Positions 27,170 to 35,082 of a DNA stretch of 41,244 bases are shown here, in pieces; position 1 is the stretch's first letter; every line of letters begins with the position of its first letter. A program made the translations under genes and the position numbers. The stretch is from Verrucomicrobiota bacterium (GTDB lineage Bacteria > Verrucomicrobiota > Verrucomicrobiia > Limisphaerales > J093), in NCBI GenBank assembly GCA_022710935.1, contig JAKLFY010000056.1, positions 1 through 41,244 of the forward strand, in the 5' to 3' direction. Below the pieces are notes generated by a model, which searched no databases, was not told where the DNA came from, and was given only the letters and a program-made list of their open reading frames with translations.

Positions 27170-28684
27170 TTAGAGGGGGAGCGTCACCTCGAAACGGGTC
27201 CTGCCGGGGCGGCTCTCCGCAAGAACCAGGCGCCCGCGATGGGCGTGCAGGATCTCGCGCGCCAGGCTCAAACCCAATCCCAGGCCGTCCTGAGCTCTGG
27301 TGCGCGTCGGATCGGCGCGATAGAAGCGCTCGAAAACGCGGGCCTGATCGGACGGCGGTACGCCCGGTCCGCTGTTGCAGACCGTCAGGCGGGCTTGGGC
27401 GTCTCCGGCTTCGAGAGTGACAGCGACGGCCCCGCCCGGTTCGTTGTATTTGACGGCGTTGCTCAGCAGGTTGAGCAGGGCCATCTGCAGCAGGCTGCGA
27501 TCGGCCTGGACACGCACACGCGGCTCGATGCGGACGTCAAATGCGAGGTTCGAGTCGGCAGCCAGGACTCGAGCGTCTTCAATCAGGCCTTCGAGTTCGG
27601 CGCTGAAATCCACATCCTCGATCGCGAGCTTGAGTTGGCCGGCATCGGCTTGGGAAAGCAGCAGCAGGCCGCGGGTGATTCTCTTCAGCCGCTGGGTTTC
27701 CTCGAGCAGATTGCCGAAAACCTGTTGCGCCGCGGAGCCCGGCTCGGCCGCCTGAAGCGCGTTCTCGAGTTCGCCCTGCATCACCGCCAACGGCGTCTTG
27801 AGTTCGTGCGACGCGTCGGCGCTGAAACGGGTCGCCTGACGAAAGCTCGCTTCCAGCCGGTCCATCATTCCGTTGAGCACACGGACCAGACGCGTGATTT
27901 CGACGTCGCTGCCCGACGCGGGAATGCGCTTGTCCAGTCCCTGCGCTGTCACCCCTTCCGCCATTGCGCTGATCGTGTTCAAAGGACGCAGGGCGCGTCC
28001 CGCCACCAGCCAGCCGCCGCTGCCCACCAGCAGGAGCGCCAGCGGCAAGGTGACGGCGAAGATATTCCGCATCCGGTTCAACTCGGCCTGGACCTGGTCG
28101 AAGTTGAGCCCGACGACCAGGCGCACTTCGTTGTTGCCCAGAATGCCCAGCCGCCATGCCGAATCCCCAGCTCGGACTGTGAAGAACCGGGGGATCTTGG
28201 TGAACAGGCCGGGGGTGCCACCGCCGCCCATGCCAAGACCGCGTCCCATGCCGCCACGCCCTCCGCCGCCGCCCGGGCGCCACGGCGGTCCGCGCGGCAA
28301 CGAGGGAGGATTCGTGGCGGCCTCGTTTGACGCTGCCGGATCGTCTTCGAGGGAACAATCGATTTGGTTGGGATCGAGTCCATCCGGCCAAGCGGGTGAA
28401 GTGTAGAGGGTCTGGCCTTGGGCATCCCGGACGAGCAGGAGGATGCGGCCTTTATGCTCCTCGCCGAAAATGAACTCGATCGAGCTCTGGAGCCGGTCAA
28501 AACTGCCGCGGTTGGCCAGCCAGCCGGGGTGGCGCGCTCCAAGACCCCGAATCTCCGTGTCCACGGCCTCCACCTTCTGGCGGTGGAGCAAATACCAGGT
28601 CGCCACGCCGAAGCCGCCCAGGACAAGCCCGGAAATGAGGGCGGAGAGCAGCGCGATCCTGAGGCGGAAGGAAACTGGCTTCAT
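27170..28684 (-). CDS. Sensor histidine kinase, CusS-like, with Gly/Met-rich periplasmic insertion
   Basis: A 504-residue membrane histidine kinase. Transmembrane segment 1 (about residues 9-31) and segment 2 (about 211-232) enclose a periplasmic sensor. At about 131-160 the sensor holds an unusual run of glycines with arginines and methionines. HAMP follows (about 232-285), then the phosphorylation motif SADASHELKTPLAVMQ with His293, the N box NLLSNAVKYNEPGG, the GPGVP loop, the F box RVFERFYRAD and the G2 box GLGLGLSLAREI. All ATP-binding and phosphotransfer motifs look intact. The architecture resembles heavy-metal sensors such as CusS, but the ligand is not proven. Its ATG overlaps the stop of the response regulator by four bases (ATGA), so the pair is translationally coupled. 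Confidence 0.93.
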   Translation of the reverse strand: MKPVSFRLRIALLSALISGLVLGGFGVATWYLLHRQKVEAVDTEIRGLGARHPGWLANRGSFDRLQSSIEFIFGEEHKGRILLLVRDAQGQTLYTSPAWPDGLDPNQIDCSLEDDPAASNEAATNPPSLPRGPPWRPGGGGGRGGMGRGLGMGGGGTPGLFTKIPRFFTVRAGDSAWRLGILGNNEVRLVVGLNFDQVQAELNRMRNIFAVTLPLALLLVGSGGWLVAGRALRPLNTISAMAEGVTAQGLDKRIPASGSDVEITRLVRVLNGMMDRLEASFRQATRFSADASHELKTPLAVMQGELENALQAAEPGSAAQQVFGNLLEETQRLKRITRGLLLLSQADAGQLKLAIEDVDFSAELEGLIEDARVLAADSNLAFDVRIEPRVRVQADRSLLQMALLNLLSNAVKYNEPGGAVAVTLEAGDAQARLTVCNSGPGVPPSDQARVFERFYRADPTRTRAQDGLGLGLSLAREILHAHRGRLVLAESRPGRTRFEVTLPL

Positions 28685-29355
28685 GGCCGGGGCTTGAGGC
28701 GATACCCCACGCCGCGGACGGTCTCGATCAGCTTGACCGGCGCTTCGGCGTCCACCTTCTTGCGCAAACGCTGGATATAGACCTCGACGAGGTTGGTCCC
28801 CGGATCGAAATCATACTCCCACACCCGCTCGCAGATCTGCGCCCGCGTCAGCACCCGCCCCGGAGAGCGCATCAGGTGTTCGAGGAGCGTGAACTCGCGC
28901 GGGGTCAACTCGATGGCCGTTTCGCCCCGCTTCACCTCGCGGGTCAGGAGGTTCATCGACAGATCCCCGACGGTGAGAATGCCCTGGGGCGCGCCTGTGG
29001 CCCTGCGCGTGACGGCGTGGATGCGGGCGACCAATTCTTCGATGTAAAACGGCTTCGTGAGATAGTCGTCCGCTCCAAGATTCAATCCCTCGAGCCGTTC
29101 GTTGAGCTCGCTGCGGGCTGTGAGCAGGATGACCGGCAGCGGGATCTTGCGGTCGCGCAGATTGCGCAGAATGCTCAGGCCGTCGCGCCCCGGCAACATG
29201 ATGTCCAACACCGCCACATCGTACGGGCGGCTTGTGGCCAGCGTGTAGCCTTCATCGCCGTGATGCGACACCTCGACCATGAAGCCTTCTGCTTCGAGTC
29301 CTTTGCGAACAAAGGACGCGATCTTCTTTTCGTCCTCGATGACGAGCACCTTCAC
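28681..29355 (-). CDS. OmpR-family response regulator
   Basis: A 224-residue response regulator. The receiver domain has the acidic pocket IEDEKK (Glu7-Asp8-Glu9), the phospho-acceptor Asp51 in AVLDIMLPGRDG, the switch Thr79 in LLTARSE, and Lys101 in DDYLTKPF. The C-terminal winged helix is of OmpR type: ELTPREFTLLEHLMRSPGRVLTRAQI split by its recognition helix region, ending NLVEVYIQRLRKKVDAE and VRGVGYRLKPRP. GTG at 29355 gives the standard length and begins directly at KVLVIEDE; the frame stays open upstream but is Arg/Ala-rich and non-homologous. It is co-transcribed with the sensor kinase that follows. The target genes are unknown. Confidence 0.94.
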   Translation of the reverse strand: MKVLVIEDEKKIASFVRKGLEAEGFMVEVSHHGDEGYTLATSRPYDVAVLDIMLPGRDGLSILRNLRDRKIPLPVILLTARSELNERLEGLNLGADDYLTKPFYIEELVARIHAVTRRATGAPQGILTVGDLSMNLLTREVKRGETAIELTPREFTLLEHLMRSPGRVLTRAQICERVWEYDFDPGTNLVEVYIQRLRKKVDAEAPVKLIETVRGVGYRLKPRP

Positions 29356-29472
29356 GACTTTTGACCCGAAGTGGCCGACCGTGTTGCGCCGGGCTCGTGC
29401 CCGCGCGTCGCCGGTCGTTCCGCCGCGGGCGACTCTGCGCCCCCGCCCCGTCCTGTCAATAGCGCGAGGAAG

Positions 29473-29512
29473 AGCCCGCATGTTTCACCCTTGATTTTGC
29501 GGACGCGCGGGC
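29473..29512. repeat. Dispersed AGCCCGCAT repeat, copy B
   Basis: AGCCCGCATGTTTCACCC starts at 29473. GCCCGC (29474-29479) is matched in reverse by GCGGGC at 29507-29512, forming a weak inverted pair over 39 bases. It lies in the 228-base divergent gap between the response regulator and the DUF362 gene. Confidence 0.5.
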
Positions 29513-29583
29513 ATGGAATGGCTGCGATGAAAGTCGTGGCGGCTCTTCAGTCCTTCAAACGTCAATAAACAGTCTGCTATGGC

Positions 29584-30969
29584 ATGAAAACGCCTTGCGC
29601 CGATCCCACCGGGCTTGCTGCTCGTTCCCCCCACAACCTGACGCCGGCGTTGAATCGCCGCTCCTTTCTCCAACACTCGATCGTCCTTGCAGGCGGCTGC
29701 GCCGCCGGGCTCCGCGCGGCGACCGCGCCCGACGGTCTGGATCGGCTCAAGCCGATCGGCCAGGGCAAAGGGATTCATCCGGGCCGGGTGGTCTGGGCGC
29801 ATGATCCCGGAGTCACGGACTGGAAAGGCCCGGGCGACGGCCATTGGTGGGAGGGCGACCGGGTGAAACAGGCGCGTGTCGACGCGATGCTGGCGCGCGC
29901 GGTGTGCGAACTGACCGGCGAGGCGACGGTGCCCGGGGCGTGGTCCCGGCTGTTTCGCCATTTCAACCGGTCGCGCGGCAAGGGCGACGCGGGCTACCGC
30001 GCCGGCGAGCGGGTCATGATCAAGCCCAACTGGGTGGGGTTGATCTACCTCGAGGGGCATGTCAACACGGACACCTATACATTCATCCGCCGGCATGACT
30101 ACATGAACACCGCACCGCAGATGATCCTCGCCTTGCTGGATCAACTGGTCCGCGTCGGCGTGCGCCCCAGCGACATCACCGTGGGCGACACGCTGGCCTG
30201 CCTGGTCCACGAGTACTACAGCCTGCTCCACGGGGCGTTCCCGGGGGTCCGCTACGAGGACTGCGAAGGCAAATACGACCGGATCAAGGCCGCACCATCG
30301 GCCGCCCCGCTCTTCTGGAGCAGTCGTCCCGAGGGGAAGACCGGGGACAGCGTTCCGACCTCTTTCGCCGAGGCGGACTACGTGATCAACTTCGCGTGTC
30401 TGAAGGCGCACACGGCCGGCGGCGTGACGTTGTGCGCCAAGAACCACTATGGCTCGCTGGTGCGCTGGCCGGTGCAGAAGGGCTATTACGACATGCACCC
30501 CAACTGTTTCGCCACGCAAACCGGCGTGTATCGCCCGTTGGTGGACCTGATGGGCCATGCGCACCTCGGGGGCAAGACGCTGCTTCACCTCATCGACGGC
30601 CTGTTCTCCGGGGCGCATCCGCGCGACGCGGTCCCGCAGCGCATGGAGATGCCGCCGTTCCGCGGGCAGTGGCCGTGCAGCCTTCTGGCCTCACAGGATC
30701 CGGTGGCCATCGATTCCGTCGGGTTCGATTTCCTCTGGAGCGAACGCACGGATTTCCCGCGCAAAGGCGGGGTGGATGATTATCTGCACGAGGCCGCGCG
30801 TGCGGGTGACCCGCCCTCGGGAACGTTCTACGATCCCAACCACGCCACGCCGACGCAGCGGTTGGCGAGCCTGGGCGTCCACGAGCACTGGAACAATCCC
30901 GAGGAAAAGAAATACTCGCGCAACCTGGGCACAGGCGAAGGCATCGAACTGGTCAAGGCCGAGGCCTGA
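29584..30969 (+). CDS. Tat-exported DUF362 family protein
   Basis: A 461-residue protein with a twin-arginine signal after a polar lead (LNRRSFLQHSIVLAGGCAAG, about residues 24-43). The mature part matches DUF362 proteins: GERVMIKPNWVG (about 140), the SDITVGDTLACLVHEYY segment, ADYVINFACLKAHTAGGVTLCAKN (split at KAH) and the C-terminal LLASQDPVAIDSVGFDFLW. In other DUF362 proteins the KxH and DP motifs are conserved and some members carry iron-sulfur domains; no ferredoxin-type cysteine cluster is present here. Enzymatic function is not established. ATG at 29584 is the only start that leaves the Tat signal in place without a long leader. It is monocistronic in appearance, separated from the toxin-antitoxin pair by 104 bases. 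Confidence 0.87.
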   Translation: MKTPCADPTGLAARSPHNLTPALNRRSFLQHSIVLAGGCAAGLRAATAPDGLDRLKPIGQGKGIHPGRVVWAHDPGVTDWKGPGDGHWWEGDRVKQARVDAMLARAVCELTGEATVPGAWSRLFRHFNRSRGKGDAGYRAGERVMIKPNWVGLIYLEGHVNTDTYTFIRRHDYMNTAPQMILALLDQLVRVGVRPSDITVGDTLACLVHEYYSLLHGAFPGVRYEDCEGKYDRIKAAPSAAPLFWSSRPEGKTGDSVPTSFAEADYVINFACLKAHTAGGVTLCAKNHYGSLVRWPVQKGYYDMHPNCFATQTGVYRPLVDLMGHAHLGGKTLLHLIDGLFSGAHPRDAVPQRMEMPPFRGQWPCSLLASQDPVAIDSVGFDFLWSERTDFPRKGGVDDYLHEAARAGDPPSGTFYDPNHATPTQRLASLGVHEHWNNPEEKKYSRNLGTGEGIELVKAEA

Positions 30970-31073
30970 CACAGCGGGTTGTCGCCAGGCAATTTCGTGT
31001 TTCACCGGTTTGCGGCGGATCACGATTGAACCTGGTATTGCGCGCGAAGACGGAGTGTATTACCATTGATGCC

Positions 31074-31316
31074 ATGAATACGATTTCGCTCAAGGTGCCC
31101 GATCGCCTCTTGGAACTGTTGGAAGCGGAGTCCCGCGCGCGGCGCACCACGAAATCATCCCTGGTGCGGGAGTGCCTGGAGAAGGCGCTGGACGCGCGCG
31201 CGTCCGGCGGCAAGGCCACCTGCTACGATCTGGCGCGTGACCTGGCCGGGTCGGTGAAAGGGCTGCCGCGCGATCTGGCCACGAATCCAAAACATCTGGA
31301 TGGCTTTGGGCGATGA
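31074..31316 (+). CDS. Ribbon-helix-helix (CopG-type) antitoxin
   Basis: An 80-residue protein: NTISLKVPDRLLELLEAESR forms the N-terminal beta strand and first helix of a ribbon-helix-helix DNA-binding domain, followed by RRTTKSSLVRECLEKAL as second helix. The C-terminal part (DLARDLAGSVKGLPRDLATN) is the usual toxin-binding tail. Its last codons overlap the start of the PIN gene by four bases (ATGA), the standard coupling of VapBC-type modules. Antitoxins of this type normally repress their own promoter; a loose TGGTA...TACCA pair at 31033-31065 just upstream could be an operator, but this is weak. ATG at 31074 was chosen over an open upstream extension because the fold starts here. Confidence 0.88.
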   Translation: MNTISLKVPDRLLELLEAESRARRTTKSSLVRECLEKALDARASGGKATCYDLARDLAGSVKGLPRDLATNPKHLDGFGR

Positions 31317-31813
31317 AAGGCGCGGTGCTGCTCGATACCGGGCCGCTGGTGGCGTTTCTCGCCGCCGGCCTCGAGCATCATGAGTGGGTCTGCGAGCAGT
31401 GGAAAAGACTGCACCCGCCGCTGTTGACTTGCGAGCCGGTGCTCACGGAAGCCGCTTTTCTCCTGAAGCGGGAAGGCCGGGAGAGCGACCCGCTCTTTGC
31501 GCTGCTGGAGCGCGGCGTGTTGCGGGTGGGACTGGAGGTGGAGGATCAACTGGCGGATCTGCGCGCGTTGATGCGCCGCTATCGGGAGCGCCCCATGTCC
31601 CTGGCCGATGCCTGTCTGGTCCGGTTGGCGGAACTGCATCCGGGTGGCATCATCTTCACCTTGGACGAGGACTTCCGAGTTTATCGCCGTCACGGCAACA
31701 AGGTCATCCCGGTGTTGATGCCGCAAACGCACATTCGGGTCAGATCCCCATTGCCTTGCATCAGTCTGCGAGGAGCCGGTAGAATGCCTTGTCGGGGCCG
31801 ACTTCGAGGGTGA
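31313..31813 (+). CDS. PIN-domain toxin with repeat-derived C-terminal extension
   Basis: A 166-residue PIN-domain ribonuclease, the toxin partner of the preceding antitoxin. The acidic active-site residues are visible: Asp8 in LLDTGPLVAFL, Glu46 in PVLTEAAFL, Asp99 in SLADACLVRL, and Asp118/Asp120 in FTLDEDFRVYR. The fold ends at about residue 138 (VIPVLMP), which is a typical length. Residues from about 142 onward are encoded by a short repeat (31737-31757) and then by DNA antisense to the next gene. The original stop therefore appears to have been lost when the repeat arrived. The gene overlaps the end of the converging propeller gene by 53 bases. Family members cleave RNA, often tRNA or rRNA. 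Confidence 0.87.
   Translation: MKGAVLLDTGPLVAFLAAGLEHHEWVCEQWKRLHPPLLTCEPVLTEAAFLLKREGRESDPLFALLERGVLRVGLEVEDQLADLRALMRRYRERPMSLADACLVRLAELHPGGIIFTLDEDFRVYRRHGNKVIPVLMPQTHIRVRSPLPCISLRGAGRMPCRGRLRG
31737..31757. repeat. Short repeat at the end of the PIN gene (GGGTCAGATCC type)
   Basis: GGGTCAGATCC is followed directly by CCATTGCCTT. Read on the minus strand this gives AAGGCAATGGGGATCTGACC. The same AAGGCAATGGGG and GTCAGATCC blocks occur at 41101-41120, and AAGGCACTGGGGCCAGATC occurs on the minus strand at 34513-34531. Repeats with GGGGTCAGATC commonly flank REP-associated tyrosine transposases in other bacteria. Confidence 0.5.
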
Positions 31814-34346
31814 CACGCTGGGAAGTCTCGTCGATCTCCACGGTGGCGGTCGACGGGGTCCAGACGGCCTCGGGTGCGAGGTTGGATGTCGAGTAGAGCG
31901 AGAAGCCGGTGGCGGATGCCGGCCAGGCGATGGCGATTGTGCCGCCGGGCATAGGGGTGATGGTCAGCGTGGGTTTGGGTGTTGCGGGTCCGATGGTCCA
32001 AAGGGAGAAATCCGCGCCGGCGAGGGTGGTGAGCGTATGGGCGGTGGGATCGTGAAGACAGGGGACTTCTTCGACCCTTTGGTCGGTATGCCGATAGAGG
32101 TTCAGAGGAACATCGGCCAAGTCAGGGAGGAGTTGGGACGGATCGTACTGGATCTGGACAAGCATCGGGGGGGAGGCGGTGCCGGAGTAGAATTTGTCTT
32201 CGCGGATGACCCAGTGTTCGCTATAGGGAGCGGGGTCGGTGGTGAACGGGGCGGGTTGGGAGACGCGTTGCACAGCGACGACCGGGTGTGCGGCGGAGGT
32301 GGATTCGATGTGCAGCGCGACGCCGGTGTTGCCGACGCTTTGCCAGGAGGTTGTCTCCAGATCGAGGCGCTGCAGGGTCGGTGGCGCATCGGGTGCCGTG
32401 GTGATGACGAAGTCGGCTGCGGCGAAGCCGACGAGATGTCCGGAGCCGACGCGGGCGAGGCCTTGAAGGGGTTCGGAGAGGCCCTGAACGACGAGGTCAG
32501 CGGTGGTGCCCTGGAAGCGCCACAGCCGGCCGAGCCCGCCGCCGATGTACTGACTGGGGGTCTGCTGGGCCGCGTAGACTCCGTCGCTGCCGAGGGCCAA
32601 AGCGGAGAAGTGTTCCCCAGCCGCTGGCTTGACACCCGTGAGGGGTTGCCAGGCAGAGCCTGATCGGCGCCAGGCGAGGCCGTTCTCACCCACGGCGTAG
32701 GTACTCGTGTCGTTGCCGCCGATAGCCATAATGGCGTCGGTGCCGGGGGTCGTCTCGGTAGTCCATGTGCTGCCGTTGTAGTGCAGGACCTTGCCGTTGC
32801 GGGTGGCGGCAAAGATATCCGCATCGGTTCGCCCCCAGAGGGCATTGAATTGGTCTTCCGGTTGTTCCGCCGGCACGGTGTAGAGCGTTTCCCAAACGCC
32901 GCCGTCAGTCCAGGTCTGGACGCGGGCGGGGCCGGCGGCGAAAAGTCGTCCCGTGGGCGAGCGCCAGAGGGCGACGGTGCTTTCGGCGCCCGGCAGAGCG
33001 ATCCACTTGGAGCCGTCCCATCGGTGGACGCCACGCCGCCAATCCTGCCAGTTCTCCCAGGCGACCACGACGTCGTGCAGGCTGGTGGCGGAGACGGCTT
33101 TCACCCAGACGGGGCGGGTGGCGCCTCGGGGTAGGGAAGGGAACGGTTGGGCAACACCGTTGGCGATGTGCCATAGGGGCCACATGCCGGGGCCGTCATG
33201 GGCGAAGCCATAAGCCAGGACGTCGTCAGCTCCGCAGGCAGCGAGGCCGGCAGGGGTGAAGTTCATGTCGGCGTGGCCACCCACGGTCAGGGCGGAGAGC
33301 GTGGCTCCACCCCGACCGTCCGGACGGAACTCGTGGGCGACGCCGGCTGGTCCGACGCCGTAGAGAAGGTCGCCTGCGCCAGCGCCGGCCAGCCATTGCC
33401 GCCGGATGGCGGTGCGGTATGAGGTCCGCACCGCGGGGTGGGAGCCATCGTAGTAGAAGACGGAGTCCTCATTAAGAAGGTAGACTTCGGTGGGGGATCG
33501 GCCCCAGAGGGCGCAGAAGCTGATACCGAATGGTTCGCTGGCGTCGACTGGCAGTTGGGCCCACGTGCCGTCGATGTTGCGGCGATAGAACTGAGTCCAG
33601 TTGCCAGCGGCAAAGACGTGATCCGGGTCGAAGGCCCAGAGTCGGCTGATGATGTTGAAGGTCATGTTGCCGCTTTCGAGTTTCTGTTCCAGCTTCCAGA
33701 CTCCCTGGTCGCGGTGGAGGATCTGGCCGTGGGTGCCGGCGACGTAGAGATGGTTGGGCCCCGACGAAGCGATGGCGCGAAAGGTGCCTTCCACCGCGAG
33801 CGGCACGGAGAACCAGTCCCACTTGGCGCCGTCGTAGTGAGCGAGGAATGTTCCCCCGTCCAGCGTCGCCCAAACGTCATTGGCCGCGAGCACATGCACC
33901 GAGTTGAAGGGGTAGGTGTACCCCATGTAGTCCGGCGGGGTCTGTTCCTTCCAGGTTTGGCCGTCGAAGTGGAGGATCAGACAGCGGTTGGTCATGTTGT
34001 CGGTGTAGGGATCGCCGCCGACGGCCCAGATGTTGGTGGCGGCAGTGCCGTGGATGCCGAAAATGGTCTTTTGGGTGGGCGTGTTTTGGATGGCCCATCG
34101 GGCCCCGTCCCATTGGACCATGACTCCTCCGTGGCCGCCGGCGTAGAGTTGGCCCTCCGCCGAGGTCCAGGCGGCGAGGAGGTCGTTGCCTTGAGGCAGC
34201 GGCGTTTGGAATTGCCACGGCGAGGGCAGGCCCGCGCGCAGGATACCTGGCAGGAGGAGGAGGAGGAGGATTCCCCAGAAGGCGAGGGCTGATGGAAGCG
34301 AGTTGGCGGCGGCGCCGCGGATCCGTCTTGCTGACACTGTCGTCAT
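31761..34346 (-). CDS. Secreted beta-propeller-like protein
   Basis: An 861-residue protein with a signal peptide whose core is a run of six leucines (about residues 27-40). The body repeats a blade pattern of the type 'W-x-V/A-G-G ... L/H-Y-D/N-G-x-x-W', for example NIWAVGGDPY with FDGQTWKEQ, DVWATLDGGTFLAHYDGAKW, LYVAGTHGQILHRDQGVW, DIFAATRNGKVLHYNGSTW and STYAVGENGLAWRRSGSAW. This is what is expected of a propeller of the kind found in BNR-like or vWA-free surface proteins. The C-terminus is a fibronectin-like module (IAIAWPASATGFSLYSTSN, ending KAFYRLLAD). No catalytic motif was seen. It overlaps the toxin gene tail-to-tail by 53 bases. A surface or secreted binding role is likely. Confidence 0.82.
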   Translation of the reverse strand: MTTVSARRIRGAAANSLPSALAFWGILLLLLLPGILRAGLPSPWQFQTPLPQGNDLLAAWTSAEGQLYAGGHGGVMVQWDGARWAIQNTPTQKTIFGIHGTAATNIWAVGGDPYTDNMTNRCLILHFDGQTWKEQTPPDYMGYTYPFNSVHVLAANDVWATLDGGTFLAHYDGAKWDWFSVPLAVEGTFRAIASSGPNHLYVAGTHGQILHRDQGVWKLEQKLESGNMTFNIISRLWAFDPDHVFAAGNWTQFYRRNIDGTWAQLPVDASEPFGISFCALWGRSPTEVYLLNEDSVFYYDGSHPAVRTSYRTAIRRQWLAGAGAGDLLYGVGPAGVAHEFRPDGRGGATLSALTVGGHADMNFTPAGLAACGADDVLAYGFAHDGPGMWPLWHIANGVAQPFPSLPRGATRPVWVKAVSATSLHDVVVAWENWQDWRRGVHRWDGSKWIALPGAESTVALWRSPTGRLFAAGPARVQTWTDGGVWETLYTVPAEQPEDQFNALWGRTDADIFAATRNGKVLHYNGSTWTTETTPGTDAIMAIGGNDTSTYAVGENGLAWRRSGSAWQPLTGVKPAAGEHFSALALGSDGVYAAQQTPSQYIGGGLGRLWRFQGTTADLVVQGLSEPLQGLARVGSGHLVGFAAADFVITTAPDAPPTLQRLDLETTSWQSVGNTGVALHIESTSAAHPVVAVQRVSQPAPFTTDPAPYSEHWVIREDKFYSGTASPPMLVQIQYDPSQLLPDLADVPLNLYRHTDQRVEEVPCLHDPTAHTLTTLAGADFSLWTIGPATPKPTLTITPMPGGTIAIAWPASATGFSLYSTSNLAPEAVWTPSTATVEIDETSQRVTLEVGPDKAFYRLLAD
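34252..34269. repeat. (AGG)6 trinucleotide run in a signal-peptide coding region
   Basis: Six perfect AGG copies on the plus strand, read as six CTC/CCT-type leucine-coding triplets on the minus strand within the hydrophobic core of the propeller protein's signal peptide. Slippage would change the core length without shifting the frame. Confidence 0.8.
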
Positions 34347-34510
34347 GTTGAGATTCTGGCCACAGTCGGCGTCGGCTGGTCAATCACCGAACGAACAGGC
34401 ATCTGCGTTTTCGACGTAGGAGGGGTCAAACTATAAGAATTCACCCGCCTGCCACCAGGATTCTTAATGGTGCGCCATGCCCCGGAGCGTCTCCCACTCG
34501 ACCTCATGTG

Positions 34511-34538
34511 TTGATCTGGCCCCAGTGCCTTTCGAGAC
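34511..34538 (-). repeat. AAGGCA(C)TGGGG / CAGATC repeat copy
   Basis: On the minus strand it reads GAAAGGCACTGGGGCCAGATC. Compared with the copy at 41099-41119 it differs at two positions (A to C, T to C) over 21 bases. It belongs to the family discussed at the end of the PIN gene. Confidence 0.5.
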
Positions 34539-34592
34539 ATTTTCCAAATTCCCTGGCCCCTTCTTCCCCAGGATTGCGGATATGAACAGTGA

Positions 34593-34895
34593 GAGCAGCC
34601 GTCTGCCTCGCGAGACTCTTATGAAGACAATACTCCGTCGTCAGGCGGCGCGCCTGTGACTGCTGGTGTGCACACGCTCAATGCCATCAAGTGGAGCAGC
34701 CAGACGGATTCGGATCCGGCAATTGATGCCACACCGGGAGACGCGGCGACCACGGGGAACCAGTTTCGGCTGGCCGATGGCGAGTGGCATTTCAACCTGG
34801 ATACCAGAGCCGCTGGCATGAGCGTCGGCAAATGGGAGTTGGTCGCCACCCTGTCCGATGGCAGCCGGCATCGCGTTTGGATTCAGATCAAGTAG
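34593..34895 (+). pseudogene. Remnant of a PxKF-type surface-domain gene
   Basis: The frame opens after a stop at 34590 with no plausible start and ends at TAG 34893-34895. The last 60 residues (TTGNQFRLADGEWHFNLDT, then GKWELVATLSDGSRHRVWIQIK) match the end of PxKF-type domains, which sit at the C-terminus of secreted Ig-repeat and HYR proteins. Upstream of them, GAPVTAGVHTLNAIKW fits the same domain in shortened form. A full gene would be many hundreds of residues, so this is a 3' fragment left by deletion. A downstream in-frame GTG at 34656 exists, but translation is doubtful. Confidence 0.6.
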
Positions 34896-34909
34896 CCGGC
34901 GCAAAGCAG

Positions 34910-34975
34910 ACCCGGAAATCTCACCCTCGGACCGTCAGGAATGCCGGGACCGCCCCACTGGTGAGATTTCCGGGT
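34910..34975. repeat. 66-base element bounded by a perfect 16-base inverted repeat
   Basis: ACCCGGAAATCTCACC (34910-34925) is repeated exactly in reverse complement as GGTGAGATTTCCGGGT (34960-34975), enclosing 34 bases. It follows the stop of the PxKF remnant by 14 bases. The left arm is loosely similar to the AGCCCGCATATTTCACC family. It could fold into a strong RNA hairpin or be a miniature mobile element. Confidence 0.75.
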
Positions 34976-35082
34976 TAGGACAGACGCACGGGGCTGGGCG
35001 GTTGGCTGCGTGCGTCTTATGCTATCCAGCCTGTGGAATCGCGGCTGTCGCGGGCGCCAGGGACGACCTGCCTGCCGGCTGG

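Larger units (their letters stand above)
34347..35082. other. Non-coding region with repeat and gene remnants
   Basis: 736 bases without an intact gene. It contains a short inverted pair TAAGAAT/ATTCTTA (34434-34466), a GATCTGGCCCCAGTGCC repeat (34511-34538), the remnant of a PxKF-domain gene (34593-34895) and a 16-base inverted repeat element (34910-34975). It looks like a site of past insertions and deletions between two secreted-protein genes. Confidence 0.6.

Noticed and set aside
29454-29459. TTGACA as -35 box for the response regulator
   Set aside because: The sequence 17 bases downstream on the minus strand is all G and C, so there is no -10 box.
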